The notes under the pieces were generated by a model that worked only from the letters and a program-made list of their open reading frames with translations, had not been told where the DNA came from and did no database searches. Position numbers and translations under genes: made by a program. From NCBI GenBank assembly GCA_021741245.1, contig JAIOYF010000022.1:1-46042 (forward strand): a DNA stretch of 46,042 bases. The letters are read 5' to 3'. The stretch comes from Paracoccaceae bacterium. GTDB taxonomy: Bacteria > Pseudomonadota > Alphaproteobacteria > Rhodobacterales > Rhodobacteraceae. Positions 8,381-16,275 of the stretch are shown here, piece by piece (the stretch's first letter is position 1; every line of letters starts with the position of its first letter).

Positions 8381-8426
8381 TCATCTGTTCTTAAATATCC
8401 TGGGGGTCCGGGGGCAAAGCCCCCGG
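8381..8426 (-). repeat. Hairpin plus GGATATTT repeat, copy A
   Basis: Read on the minus strand: a perfect 8-bp stem CCGGGGGC/GCCCCCGG (8426-8408), then CCCCCAGGATATTT, two A, and GAACAGATGA (ending 8381). It overlaps the last codons and the stop of the ligase gene, encoding its PPGALPPDPQDI tail. An inverted copy lies at 10038-10104. I recall similar GC-hairpin plus GGATATTT stretches as recurrent intergenic sequence in Rhodobacterales. Confidence 0.7.
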
Positions 8427-10010
8427 CGGTTGCCGCAAAAGCGCCCGTAGGGTGTCTATCGTGTCGATCTCATCTGCACTTTTATCCTGACGCCAGCGCA
8501 GCATCCGGGGAAAGCGCAGGGCGATGCCCGATTTGTGGCGCGGGCTTTCCTGAATGCCCTCAAAGGCAAGCTCAAACACCAATGTGGGCGGCACACGCCG
8601 CACCGGGCCAAACCGTTCCAGCGTGTTTTTCTGCACCCAAGCCGTGATCTGCGCAAATTCCGCATCGGTCAGGCCGGAATAGGCCTTGGCAAAGGGCACA
8701 AGGTCGTTGCCATCGCGTACGGCAAAGGTGAAATCGGTGAACAGGTTGGCCCGCCGCCCGTGGCCTGCCTGCGCATAGATCATCACGGCATCCACGCTGT
8801 AGGGGTCCAGCTTCCACTTCCACCAATCACCGCGCCTGCGCCCGATGTGATAGGGCGAGGACAGGCGCTTGAGCATCAGCCCCTCTGCCTGCCGGGCGCG
8901 CGCCTCTTGCCGCAGGGCCGCAAGGCCCGACCAATCCATGGCCTCAGCCCGGGGGGACAGGCGCAGCGCAAGGCCATCGGGCAGGGCATTCACCAGACGC
9001 TCCAGACGGGCGCGCCGTTCGGATAAGGGCTGCGCCCGCAGATCGGTGCCGTCTGATTCCAAAAGATCATAGGCAAGGATCAAGGCGGGGGCTTCGGCCA
9101 AAAGCTTCTTCGGCACCGTTTTGCGGCCAATGCGTTTTTGCAGATGGGCAAAAGGCAAAGGGTCCGCGCCGCCCCATGCCACGATCTCTCCATCAATCAC
9201 GGTGCCGGGGGGCAGGAAATCCGCAAGCGGGGCGAATTCGGGAAAGCGGTCGGTGATCAATTCCTCCCCTCGGCTCCATAGGGCAAATGCGCCGGGGCGC
9301 GCGATCAATTGGCCCCGGATCCCATCCCATTTCCACTCTGCCAGCCATTCCTGAACCGGGCCAAGCGTTTGCGGGTCTTCGTCCATGGGGCTGGCAAGGG
9401 CAAAGGGATAGGGCCGTGCACCGACATCGCCGCCGCCCTCTTGCGTCAACTGCTCAAACGAGGTCGTGGCTGGATCCCATTCCCCCATCAGCCGATGGGC
9501 CAAAGTCGTTTCCTCCACCCCGGTCGCCTGTGCCAAGGCCCGTGTCATCAGGCCTTGGCTGACCCCCATCCGAAAGCCGCCGGTGATCAGTTTGTTGAAC
9601 AAAAAGCGTGCATCCGGGCCAAGGCTGGCCCAAGCGTCAAGGACATAGGCGCGCCGCTCGGTCTCGGGGCGTCCGGTCAGGGCGATCAACTGGCGCAGGG
9701 TCGTGTCCATGCTTTGCCCCGCCCCCGTCGCACCAAAGGGCAAAAGCCGCGCAATGGTTTCGGCCAGATCACCCGCCACGGCATAGCTTTCCTCAAACAA
9801 CCACAGCGGAATTCCCGCCGCCTCTGCCGCCCAAAGCCGCAGTTCGGTGGAAGTCACCGCCCGCTTGGGGCGACGGCCGGACAAAAGGGCGATGGTCCAG
9901 ACCCGGTCCGCCTTGGGTGCCGTGCGAAAATAGTCCGCAAGGGCCAAGGTCTTTTCCCCGGTCTTGGTGGTGGCGTCGAGCGCGTTGAAGAGGGTAGCGA
10001 AATCTTTCAT
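8391..10010 (-). CDS. ATP-dependent DNA ligase, DNA-damage-response (LigC-type cluster) form
   Basis: 539 aa. The N-terminal ~200 residues form the ligase DNA-binding domain. The nucleotidyltransferase domain follows, with the AMP-accepting lysine Lys227 in EWKWDGIRG (motif I KxDG), motif VIDGEIVAW, EGLMLKR (motif IV) and WWKWK (motif V). The C-terminal OB domain has VFELAFEGIQESPRHKSGIALRFPR. It seals nicks using ATP. Its partner gene at 10111 is the matching exonuclease, together two of the four genes usually found in this bacterial ligase-associated damage-response cluster. The C-terminal tail PPGALPPDPQDI is encoded by a repeat element, so the native end may have been extended or replaced. 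Confidence 0.9.
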   Translation of the reverse strand: MKDFATLFNALDATTKTGEKTLALADYFRTAPKADRVWTIALLSGRRPKRAVTSTELRLWAAEAAGIPLWLFEESYAVAGDLAETIARLLPFGATGAGQSMDTTLRQLIALTGRPETERRAYVLDAWASLGPDARFLFNKLITGGFRMGVSQGLMTRALAQATGVEETTLAHRLMGEWDPATTSFEQLTQEGGGDVGARPYPFALASPMDEDPQTLGPVQEWLAEWKWDGIRGQLIARPGAFALWSRGEELITDRFPEFAPLADFLPPGTVIDGEIVAWGGADPLPFAHLQKRIGRKTVPKKLLAEAPALILAYDLLESDGTDLRAQPLSERRARLERLVNALPDGLALRLSPRAEAMDWSGLAALRQEARARQAEGLMLKRLSSPYHIGRRRGDWWKWKLDPYSVDAVMIYAQAGHGRRANLFTDFTFAVRDGNDLVPFAKAYSGLTDAEFAQITAWVQKNTLERFGPVRRVPPTLVFELAFEGIQESPRHKSGIALRFPRMLRWRQDKSADEIDTIDTLRALLRQPPGALPPDPQDI

Positions 10011-10037
10011 CCGCTGCGGCCTTGGCTGGGCCGGGGC

Positions 10038-10104
10038 AGGGGGGCTGTCTGCCCCCCTCGGCGCATGCGCGCCTCACCCCCCGAGGATATTTTTGAACAG
10101 ATGA
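10038..10104 (+). repeat. Hairpin plus GGATATTT repeat, copy B
   Basis: Read on the plus strand: stem AGGGGGGC/GCCCCCCT (10038-10045 with 10051-10058), a second small stem in GGCGCATGCGCGCC (10060-10073), then CCCCCCGAGGATATTTTTGA and ACAGATGA to 10104. It fills the gap between the ligase start and the exonuclease stop. The GAACAGATGA end (10095-10104) is a perfect inverted match to TCATCTGTTC at 8381-8390. Confidence 0.7.
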
Positions 10105-10110
10105 TGCCGG

Positions 10111-11142
10111 TCATGGGGAGCTATGGTCTTCTTCTAGGACCGGAGTGGGTGTTTCGACCTCATCCCCGCCATAGTCGGTGCTGACGATCCCGGCCTCATA
10201 GCCCTGTTCTTCCAGCCAGCGGCGAAAGGGGGTGGTGTAGCCGTGGGTGGCGAAGATGCGGGTGGCGCCAGTTTCCTTGATGGCGGCATTCAGGCCCGGC
10301 CAATCGGCGTGGTCTGAAATGGTGAAGCCTTGGCCCAACCCGCGACGGCGACGGATGCCGCGCAGGGCCATCCAGCCACTGGCAAAGGCCTCGACCGTCG
10401 GGCCAAAGCGTGCGGCCCAGGGGCTGCCCAAGGCCGAGGGTGGGGCGATCACAAGGGCGCCGGGGTGGGTTTTGGCGGTGATCTGGGCGGTCACGCGGGT
10501 GGTGGTGGGGATGGGATAACCTTGGTCACGCAAGATGCGGGTGGTTTCCTCAACCGCGCCATGGGTCAGGATCGGGCCGAGCGGTGGCAGCATCGAGATC
10601 AGCCGTTGTGCCTTGCCCAAGCCATAGGCGGCAAGGATCGGGGTGCACCCTTGAGTCTGCGCCTCGGCCCACCACGAGGCGATCTGGGCCGCGATGCTGG
10701 GCTGAGGTTCCCATTGGAACAAGGGCAGGCCAAAGGTGCATTCGGTGATGAAGCTATGGCAGCGCTGGGGGGCGAAGGCCTCGGACAGGCCGTCATCCTC
10801 GACCTTGTAGTCGCCAGAGACGACCCAGACCTCACCCCGCCGCTCGACCCTTATCTGGGCTGATCCCGGCACATGTCCTGCGGGGTGAAAGCTGACCATG
10901 ACGTCGCCGATGCGGCGCGCCTCGCCATAGGCGATGCCGTGGATGTCGATGGTCCCAAGGCGGTGGCGGATGACTGGCAGGGCCTGATGGGTGGCAAGAT
11001 AGGTGCCATGTCCGGGGCGGGCGTGATCGGAATGGCCATGCGTGATCAAGGCCCGCGCAACCGGCCGCCAAGGATCAATGTAAAATCCGCCATCGGGGCA
11101 GTAGATGCCCCTGTCGGTAAAGGTCAGGACAGCTGTGCTCAT
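10111..11142 (-). CDS. Ligase-associated DNA-damage-response exonuclease (metallo-beta-lactamase fold)
   Basis: A 343-aa metallo-beta-lactamase/beta-CASP-type nuclease. The metal-binding motif THGHSDHA is at residues 34-41 (His35, His37, Asp39, His40), with HPAGHVPGSAQI and SGDYK as following motifs and FTISDHADWPGL near the end. This matches the SNM1-like exonuclease that travels with ATP-dependent ligases in many proteobacteria and is thought to process DNA ends. The start at 11142 (MSTAVLTF) was chosen over the longer frame because the extra 50 residues look non-coding and the protein then begins at the usual place. The ligase lies 100 bases downstream. Confidence 0.9.
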   Translation of the reverse strand: MSTAVLTFTDRGIYCPDGGFYIDPWRPVARALITHGHSDHARPGHGTYLATHQALPVIRHRLGTIDIHGIAYGEARRIGDVMVSFHPAGHVPGSAQIRVERRGEVWVVSGDYKVEDDGLSEAFAPQRCHSFITECTFGLPLFQWEPQPSIAAQIASWWAEAQTQGCTPILAAYGLGKAQRLISMLPPLGPILTHGAVEETTRILRDQGYPIPTTTRVTAQITAKTHPGALVIAPPSALGSPWAARFGPTVEAFASGWMALRGIRRRRGLGQGFTISDHADWPGLNAAIKETGATRIFATHGYTTPFRRWLEEQGYEAGIVSTDYGGDEVETPTPVLEEDHSSP

Positions 11143-11403
11143 TGTATAAAGAATAGCACGACACCAGTGCCAAGAAAGGCGCAAGCGTCTGCGTCTTTCA
11201 ATGTCCCAGTCTGCTGGCTGTTTGCGCAATGGATTTGGTAGGCCGGACCCGTCCAACGTCAAAGATCGGGGCAGGGCGATGTGAACCCCCAACTATGCCC
11301 GAAAAATAGGCGGTCGCATCGAGATTGGGCGCGGGCTTTGTGCAAGAGGCTTTTCTTCCTGCGGGCCGCCTGATTAACTGGCCCCAAGAACCGGGCAACG
11401 GGG

Positions 11404-12822
11404 GTGGCGGTGACAAGCTATTTCAACGAGATGTATCACGATCAGGCGGTGCGGCCCCCTTATGCGAGGTTGCAAAACTGGGTCCAGTCGATGCCAGCAG
11501 AATTGCGCCAGATGAAGCAAGCGGAGGCGGAAGCCCTGTTTCGGCGCATCGGAATCACCTTTGCGGTCTATGGCGAGGGTGGCGATCCTGACCGGCTTAT
11601 CCCCTTTGACATGTTTCCCCGCGTGTTCAGCGGTGCGGAATGGTCGCGTCTTGAACGCGGGATCAAGCAAAGGGCACGGGCGTTGAATGCCTTTCTGGTC
11701 GATGTCTATGGTCGAGGAGAGATTGTTCGGGCAGGCCGGATCCCCGGCAGGCTGGTCTATCAAAACGAGGCTTATGAAAAGGCCGTGGTCGGTATCGTGC
11801 CGCCCAAAGGCGTCTACAGCCATATCGTGGGCATTGATCTGGTGCGCACGGGGCCAGATGATTTCTTTGTCTTGGAAGACAATTGCCGCACGCCAAGCGG
11901 TGTCAGCTATATGCTGGAAAACCGCGAAATCATGATGCGGATGTTTCCTGACATTTTCCGCGAGAACCGGATCGAGCCGGTTGAACAGTATCCGGCGGCC
12001 CTGCGCAGGACCTTGGCCTCGGTCGCGCCGCAGAAATGTGATCGGGAGCCGACGGTTGTCATCCTGACGCCGGGCCATTTCAATAGCGCCTATTACGAAC
12101 ACTCCTTCCTTGCGGACCTGATGGGGGTGGAACTGGTCGAAGGGCAGGATTTGTTCGTGGAAGGCGAGTTTGTCTTTATGCGCACGACCGAAGGCCCAAA
12201 GCGGGTTGATGTGATCTATCGCCGCATCGATGATGCCTTTATCGACCCGTTGTGTTTCCGGCCCGACAGCATGTTGGGTATTCCGGGGCTGATGGATGTC
12301 TACCGCTCGGGTGGGGTGGCGATTTGCTCGGCCCCGGGGGCTGGGGTTGCCGACGACAAGGCGGTCTATACCTATGTGCCCGAAATGATACGATTCTATC
12401 TGGGGGAAGAGCCGTTGTTGCAAAACGTGCCAACATGGCAATGTGGCAAGGCGGATGATCTGAAATATGTGCTGGAGCATCTGGCCGAACTGGTGGTGAA
12501 AGAGGTTCACGGCTCTGGCGGCTATGGCATGCTGGTAGGGCCGAAATCGACCAAGGATCAGGTCGAGAATTTCCGTGCCCGCATTCTGGCAGACCCGGGA
12601 AACTATATCGCCCAGCCAACCCTTGCGCTGTCCACAACGCCGACCTTTGTGGAAGAGGGCGTGGCACCGCGCCATGTCGACTTGCGCCCCTATTGCCTTG
12701 TGGGCGAGCGGATCGAATTGGTGCCGGGGGGCTTGACCCGCGTGGCACTGACCGAAGGGTCGTTGGTCGTGAACTCGTCACAGGGCGGGGGCGTCAAGGA
12801 CACTTGGGTTCTGGCGGAGTGA
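11404..12822 (+). CDS. Circularly permuted ATP-grasp protein of the Anbu cluster
   Basis: 472 aa of the CP_ATPgrasp family (former DUF404/DUF407). Recognisable blocks include NEAYEKAVVG, FVLEDNCRTPSGVSYMLENR, LTPGHFNSAYYEHSFLA and KEVHGSGGYGMLVGP, the last a nucleotide-binding glycine-rich strand, then GSLVVNSSQGGGVKDTWVL at the end. Such proteins are predicted to join a carboxylate to an amine using ATP, perhaps making a peptide tag, but the substrate is unknown. The start is GTG at 11404 or GTG at 11410. It is the first gene of a tightly packed group with the alpha-E, transglutaminase and Anbu peptidase genes, and is divergent from the exonuclease with 261 bases between. Confidence 0.88.
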   Translation: MAVTSYFNEMYHDQAVRPPYARLQNWVQSMPAELRQMKQAEAEALFRRIGITFAVYGEGGDPDRLIPFDMFPRVFSGAEWSRLERGIKQRARALNAFLVDVYGRGEIVRAGRIPGRLVYQNEAYEKAVVGIVPPKGVYSHIVGIDLVRTGPDDFFVLEDNCRTPSGVSYMLENREIMMRMFPDIFRENRIEPVEQYPAALRRTLASVAPQKCDREPTVVILTPGHFNSAYYEHSFLADLMGVELVEGQDLFVEGEFVFMRTTEGPKRVDVIYRRIDDAFIDPLCFRPDSMLGIPGLMDVYRSGGVAICSAPGAGVADDKAVYTYVPEMIRFYLGEEPLLQNVPTWQCGKADDLKYVLEHLAELVVKEVHGSGGYGMLVGPKSTKDQVENFRARILADPGNYIAQPTLALSTTPTFVEEGVAPRHVDLRPYCLVGERIELVPGGLTRVALTEGSLVVNSSQGGGVKDTWVLAE

Positions 12823-12826
12823 TGGA

Positions 12827-13777
12827 ATGCTAAGCAGGACTGCAGATAACCTTTACTGGATCGCCCGAAATATCGAGCGGGCAGAGACGACGGCGCGCTT
12901 TTTGGAAGTGGGTGCGCGGATCGCGCTTTTGCCCTCGGCTGCCGGGTATCGCAACGAATGGGACAGCTTGTTGCGTGCCAGTGGCACGGCAGACGGATTT
13001 GCCAAGAAATATGGCGATCCGGTCCAGCGCAACATCGAAAGCTATTTGTTCTTTGACTATGATAATCCGTCGTCAGTGGCCAATTGCATCACCCGCGCGC
13101 GCGAAAATGGCCGCATTGTGCGCACGGCCCTGACCACGCAGGTTTGGGACGCGCTGAACACCGCGTTTCAGGAATTGCGCCAACTGGAACGCACGCCGCG
13201 CAGCCAGTTGGATTTGTCGCGCCTGACGGAATGGACAATGCGCCATGCCGCGATGGTGCGGGGGGCGATTGATGCCACGCTTTTGCGCAATGATGGCTGG
13301 GACTTTCTGAACCTTGGCTACTATCTGGAGCGGGCCGACAACACGGCGCGCTTGATGGATGTGAAGTACTATGTGCTTTTGCCACGGGTGGAGTATGTGG
13401 GCTCTGGCCTCGACAACTACCAATGGACTACGCTTTTGCGGGCGATGTCGTCACACCGGGCCTTTCATTGGGCCTATGGCGGTGAAGTGACGGCTGGCAA
13501 GATCGCCCATTTCCTTATCCTGAACCCGCAATGCCCCAGAAGCCTGATCACCAGCATCCAAGGGATGAATACCCATCTTGACCGACTTGGGCGTGGTTAC
13601 CATCGCAGTTCGACCGCGCAGGGCAATGCACGAAGCTTGCTTGCCCAACTTGCCGAAATGCGGGTCGAGGATGTGTTTGAAGAGGGGCTGCATGAGTTCT
13701 TGTCGCGGTTCATCGGCGAGGTGGCACAGTTGGGCGTGGTGATTCACAATAGCTATCTGAATGGGGATGTGCGCTGA
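12827..13777 (+). CDS. Alpha-E domain protein of the Anbu cluster
   Basis: A 316-aa helical protein of the alpha-E family (former DUF403). It begins MLSRTADNLYWIARNIERAE, the family hallmark, and repeats a similar helix later as NLGYYLERADNTARLMDVKYYVLL. It has no known catalytic motif. The family nearly always sits between a permuted ATP-grasp and a transglutaminase, as here, suggesting a structural or substrate-holding role in the same pathway. It starts four bases after the ATP-grasp stop, and its own stop overlaps the next start (TGATG). Confidence 0.9.
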   Translation: MLSRTADNLYWIARNIERAETTARFLEVGARIALLPSAAGYRNEWDSLLRASGTADGFAKKYGDPVQRNIESYLFFDYDNPSSVANCITRARENGRIVRTALTTQVWDALNTAFQELRQLERTPRSQLDLSRLTEWTMRHAAMVRGAIDATLLRNDGWDFLNLGYYLERADNTARLMDVKYYVLLPRVEYVGSGLDNYQWTTLLRAMSSHRAFHWAYGGEVTAGKIAHFLILNPQCPRSLITSIQGMNTHLDRLGRGYHRSSTAQGNARSLLAQLAEMRVEDVFEEGLHEFLSRFIGEVAQLGVVIHNSYLNGDVR

Positions 13778-14583
13778 TGCGGTTGATCGTCGATCATGTG
13801 ACCCACTATCGTTATGACCTGCCCGTTCGTGCGGTCGTGCAAAGCCACCGTCTGACGCCGTCTTTGTTCGATGGCCAGCGGGTCATCCGTTGGAAGATTT
13901 CCGTGAGTGATGGCCAAATGGGCGGTGGCTTTCGGGATGGGGCGGGGGATTGGGTTCAGGGCTGGACAGTGCTTGGCCCCGTCTCTGGCATCAAGGTCCA
14001 TGTCGAAGGTGAGGTGGAGACGACCGATCTGACCGGCATGTTGCGGGGACACCGGGAAACAGTTCCGCCGCTGACCTACTTGCACCACACCCTTCCGACA
14101 CGGGCGGATATGGCGCTGGCCAAGCTGGGAGAAGGTCTGGAAGACACCACCGATTCCCTTGGGGTCGCCCATGAGCTTTCGCGACGTGTGGCAGATGCGA
14201 TCCATTATCGGCCGGGCGTGACCCACAACAACACAACCGCAGCCGAGGCGCTCGCCCTTGGCGAAGGGGTCTGTCAGGATCATGCCCATGCCTTGATTGC
14301 AGTTGCGCGTCACGTTGGGATTCCGGCGCGCTATGTCTCTGGATATCTGCACACAGACGGGGATGGAACAATGCAGGAGGCTGCCCATGCCTGGGCTGAA
14401 CTGCATGTCGACGGCTTTGGCTGGGTTGGATTCGATCCGGCAAACAGATGCTGCCCGGATGATCGGTATATCCGGCTTGGTTCGGGCCTTGATGCGCAAG
14501 ACGCGGCACCGATTCGGGGATCAGCCCGCGGTCTGGGTGAGGAAAGTTTGGACGTGACCGTATCGGTGCAAACGCAGCAATAG
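13777..14583 (+). CDS. Transglutaminase-like cysteine protease of the Anbu cluster
   Basis: 268 aa. The N-terminal beta domain starts MRLIVDHVTHYRYDLPV, as in bacterial transglutaminase-like proteins. The core has a Cys-His-Asp triad: Cys166 in LGEGVCQDHAH, His204 in AAHAWAELH and Asp220 in GWVGFDPAN. Members can cleave or crosslink amides. With the ATP-grasp and alpha-E proteins it probably forms a peptide ligation/hydrolysis pathway that ends at the Anbu peptidase; this is inference from conserved clustering. No signal peptide is visible, so it is likely cytoplasmic. Confidence 0.9.
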   Translation: MRLIVDHVTHYRYDLPVRAVVQSHRLTPSLFDGQRVIRWKISVSDGQMGGGFRDGAGDWVQGWTVLGPVSGIKVHVEGEVETTDLTGMLRGHRETVPPLTYLHHTLPTRADMALAKLGEGLEDTTDSLGVAHELSRRVADAIHYRPGVTHNNTTAAEALALGEGVCQDHAHALIAVARHVGIPARYVSGYLHTDGDGTMQEAAHAWAELHVDGFGWVGFDPANRCCPDDRYIRLGSGLDAQDAAPIRGSARGLGEESLDVTVSVQTQQ

Positions 14584-14701
14584 ATCAGCGTTTCTCGGAA
14601 GGATTGTTTCCAATGCGGCGTGAATTTCTTTTTTCCGCCCATATTCTGACAAACAGGGCATGCAATTTGCACCTCAGAGTAAAGTTCGCCGGAGGTATGG
14701 T

Positions 14702-15424
14702 ATGTCCTTGACCTATGATTTTGATATTTTTGATGTGATCCCGACCGAGGGCGAGGATGATCCGACGCTTGGCCGTTTCATGTCCGAAATAGGCTTTGGC
14801 CCGGATCAACAGTCAAAGAAAGTAGCTTTGTTTCGCTACCAGGGTACGGCGGACGCCCTGCGCGTTGCGCCCGATGTTTTGCGCGACTTCTTTGTTGCGT
14901 CAGGGTTTGGTCTGAACACCTATCACTCTGGTGCCCCTGATGGGTATTACCCTGCAAAGGATGAAGATGCCCGCCTCGATATCATCCGGCAACTGACCGA
15001 AAATGCAGAAGTCTATGACTTGCCAAGAATCGCAGAGCACGGCGAAGACGGGCAGGGGTTCGTGCTTGGCGATTTTCTGACCGCCTTGGCGCATGCACAG
15101 CCTATTGAAATGCCCAAAGAGGAGCGGCCACTTGAGCCGTCCTTTGTGTCATCGACCCCCATGGTGCAGGGGGCGGCACCTGAGGTCGATTTGGCTCTGA
15201 TTGCCGACATGGTTGAAGCGTCGAACGCGGCCACCCCACATGATTTGCGCCATCCGCACGAGGTGCGGCCCAAATCCATGCCGCCGATGTTTGACACCGC
15301 CCCGGCAGCGGCCACACCGGCCCGCAAGAAATTCTGGCAAGGCAAGTTTTTCTTTCGATCCCTTTCGTTTGGGGCGATGCTGGCCGCTGTTCAGATCACG
15401 ACCGGGTTCGGCCATTTGGTCTGA
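14702..15424 (+). CDS. Unrecognised 240-aa protein in the Anbu cluster
   Basis: I do not recognise this protein. It starts at ATG 14702 after GGAGG (14691-14695), giving 240 aa. Residues 1-130 look like a folded acidic domain (starts MSLTYDFDIFDVIPTEGEDD, later FVASGFGLNTYHSGAP). Residues 135-215 are a low-complexity, proline- and acid-rich linker. The end (KKFWQGKFFFRSLSFGAMLA and on) is basic then hydrophobic, perhaps a membrane-associating tail. It lies between the transglutaminase (118-base gap) and the Anbu peptidase (94-base gap), same strand. It is not one of the standard cluster members I know, so it may be a lineage-specific addition or an unrelated insertion. Confidence 0.7.
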   Translation: MSLTYDFDIFDVIPTEGEDDPTLGRFMSEIGFGPDQQSKKVALFRYQGTADALRVAPDVLRDFFVASGFGLNTYHSGAPDGYYPAKDEDARLDIIRQLTENAEVYDLPRIAEHGEDGQGFVLGDFLTALAHAQPIEMPKEERPLEPSFVSSTPMVQGAAPEVDLALIADMVEASNAATPHDLRHPHEVRPKSMPPMFDTAPAAATPARKKFWQGKFFFRSLSFGAMLAAVQITTGFGHLV

Positions 15425-15518
15425 ACGTCCATAGTAGCTAATGAATGATCCGAAATCGCGCTTTCCAACGGCATGATGGGGCGCTAGCACTGAGGCTCAC
15501 AAGACTTGGGGGCTTTGG

Positions 15519-16241
15519 ATGACCTATTGCGTGGGCCTGTTGCTAAACGAAGGTATGGTCATGCTTTCGGATACCCGCACGAATGCGGGGCTGGATAACA
15601 TCGCCACCTATCGCAAAATGTTCCAGTTTGAAGAACCGGGTGAACGGGTGATCACAATCGTGACCGCCGGAAGCCTTTCCGTCACCCAGACCACCATCGC
15701 GCGGCTGCGTGAGGCGGCGGACCTGCCGGATGCAACGCCAGAGACCTCGATCTTGCTTGCGCCGACGATGCTCAAAGTCGCGGAAATTGTCGGGGCCACC
15801 TTGGCGGATGTTCGGCGCGAGATTGACCAAAAGCTGTCCATGGCCCAAGGCGCGAGCGCCACAATGATCGTTGCTGGTCAGCGCAAGGGCGGCACCATGC
15901 GGATGTTCTTGATCTATCCCGAGGGCAACTTTATCGAAGCGACCGAAGACACGCCGTATCTCCAGATCGGCGAGCACAAATACGGCAAGCCGATTCTGGA
16001 CCGGGTTGTCAAGCCCAACACAACCTTGGCCGACGCGCAAAAGGCGGTCCTGCTGTCGATGGACTCCACCTTGCGGTCAAACCTGTCGGTCGGGATGCCC
16101 TTGGATATGTGCGTGATCTACCGTGACGATTGCCGTGTTGGAATTCAGCGGCGGATTGAGGCGGGGGACGAATCTTTCCGCAACATGAGCGACGCTTGGT
16201 CAAAGGCGCTGCGGGACGGATTCACACAAATCACCATCTGA
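15519..16241 (+). CDS. Anbu peptidase (ancestral proteasome beta-subunit homologue)
   Basis: 240 aa, the usual size. It begins MTYCVGLLLNEGMVMLSDTR: after removal of Met, Thr is the N-terminal residue in the position of the catalytic nucleophile of Ntn-type peptidases, and MVMLSDTRTN is the proteasome-type strand with a conserved Asp. VTAGSLSVTQ and a later SVGMPLDMCVIYRDD fit the family. Anbu proteins form ring or helical assemblies and are predicted to degrade a product of the neighbouring ATP-grasp/transglutaminase pathway. Here the peptidase is preceded by an unrecognised gene rather than directly by the transglutaminase. A 10-bp hairpin follows the stop. Confidence 0.92.
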   Translation: MTYCVGLLLNEGMVMLSDTRTNAGLDNIATYRKMFQFEEPGERVITIVTAGSLSVTQTTIARLREAADLPDATPETSILLAPTMLKVAEIVGATLADVRREIDQKLSMAQGASATMIVAGQRKGGTMRMFLIYPEGNFIEATEDTPYLQIGEHKYGKPILDRVVKPNTTLADAQKAVLLSMDSTLRSNLSVGMPLDMCVIYRDDCRVGIQRRIEAGDESFRNMSDAWSKALRDGFTQITI

Positions 16242-16243
16242 TC

Positions 16244-16275
16244 TTTGCCGCCCAAGCCTATCGATGGGCGGCAAA
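16244..16275. terminator. Bidirectional hairpin between Anbu and hydrolase genes
   Basis: A perfect 10-bp inverted repeat, TTTGCCGCCC (16244-16253) with GGGCGGCAAA (16266-16275) and a 12-base loop, lies between two convergent genes. It begins two bases after the Anbu stop and overlaps the last codons of the hydrolase on the other strand. Three A/T on each flank give only short U-runs, but the strength and position suit a shared terminator. Confidence 0.6.

Noticed and set aside
11374-12675. 433-codon minus-strand frame across the ATP-grasp gene
   Set aside because: Antisense shadow; its composition is rich in His, Gln and Arg as expected for reversed GC-rich coding sequence.
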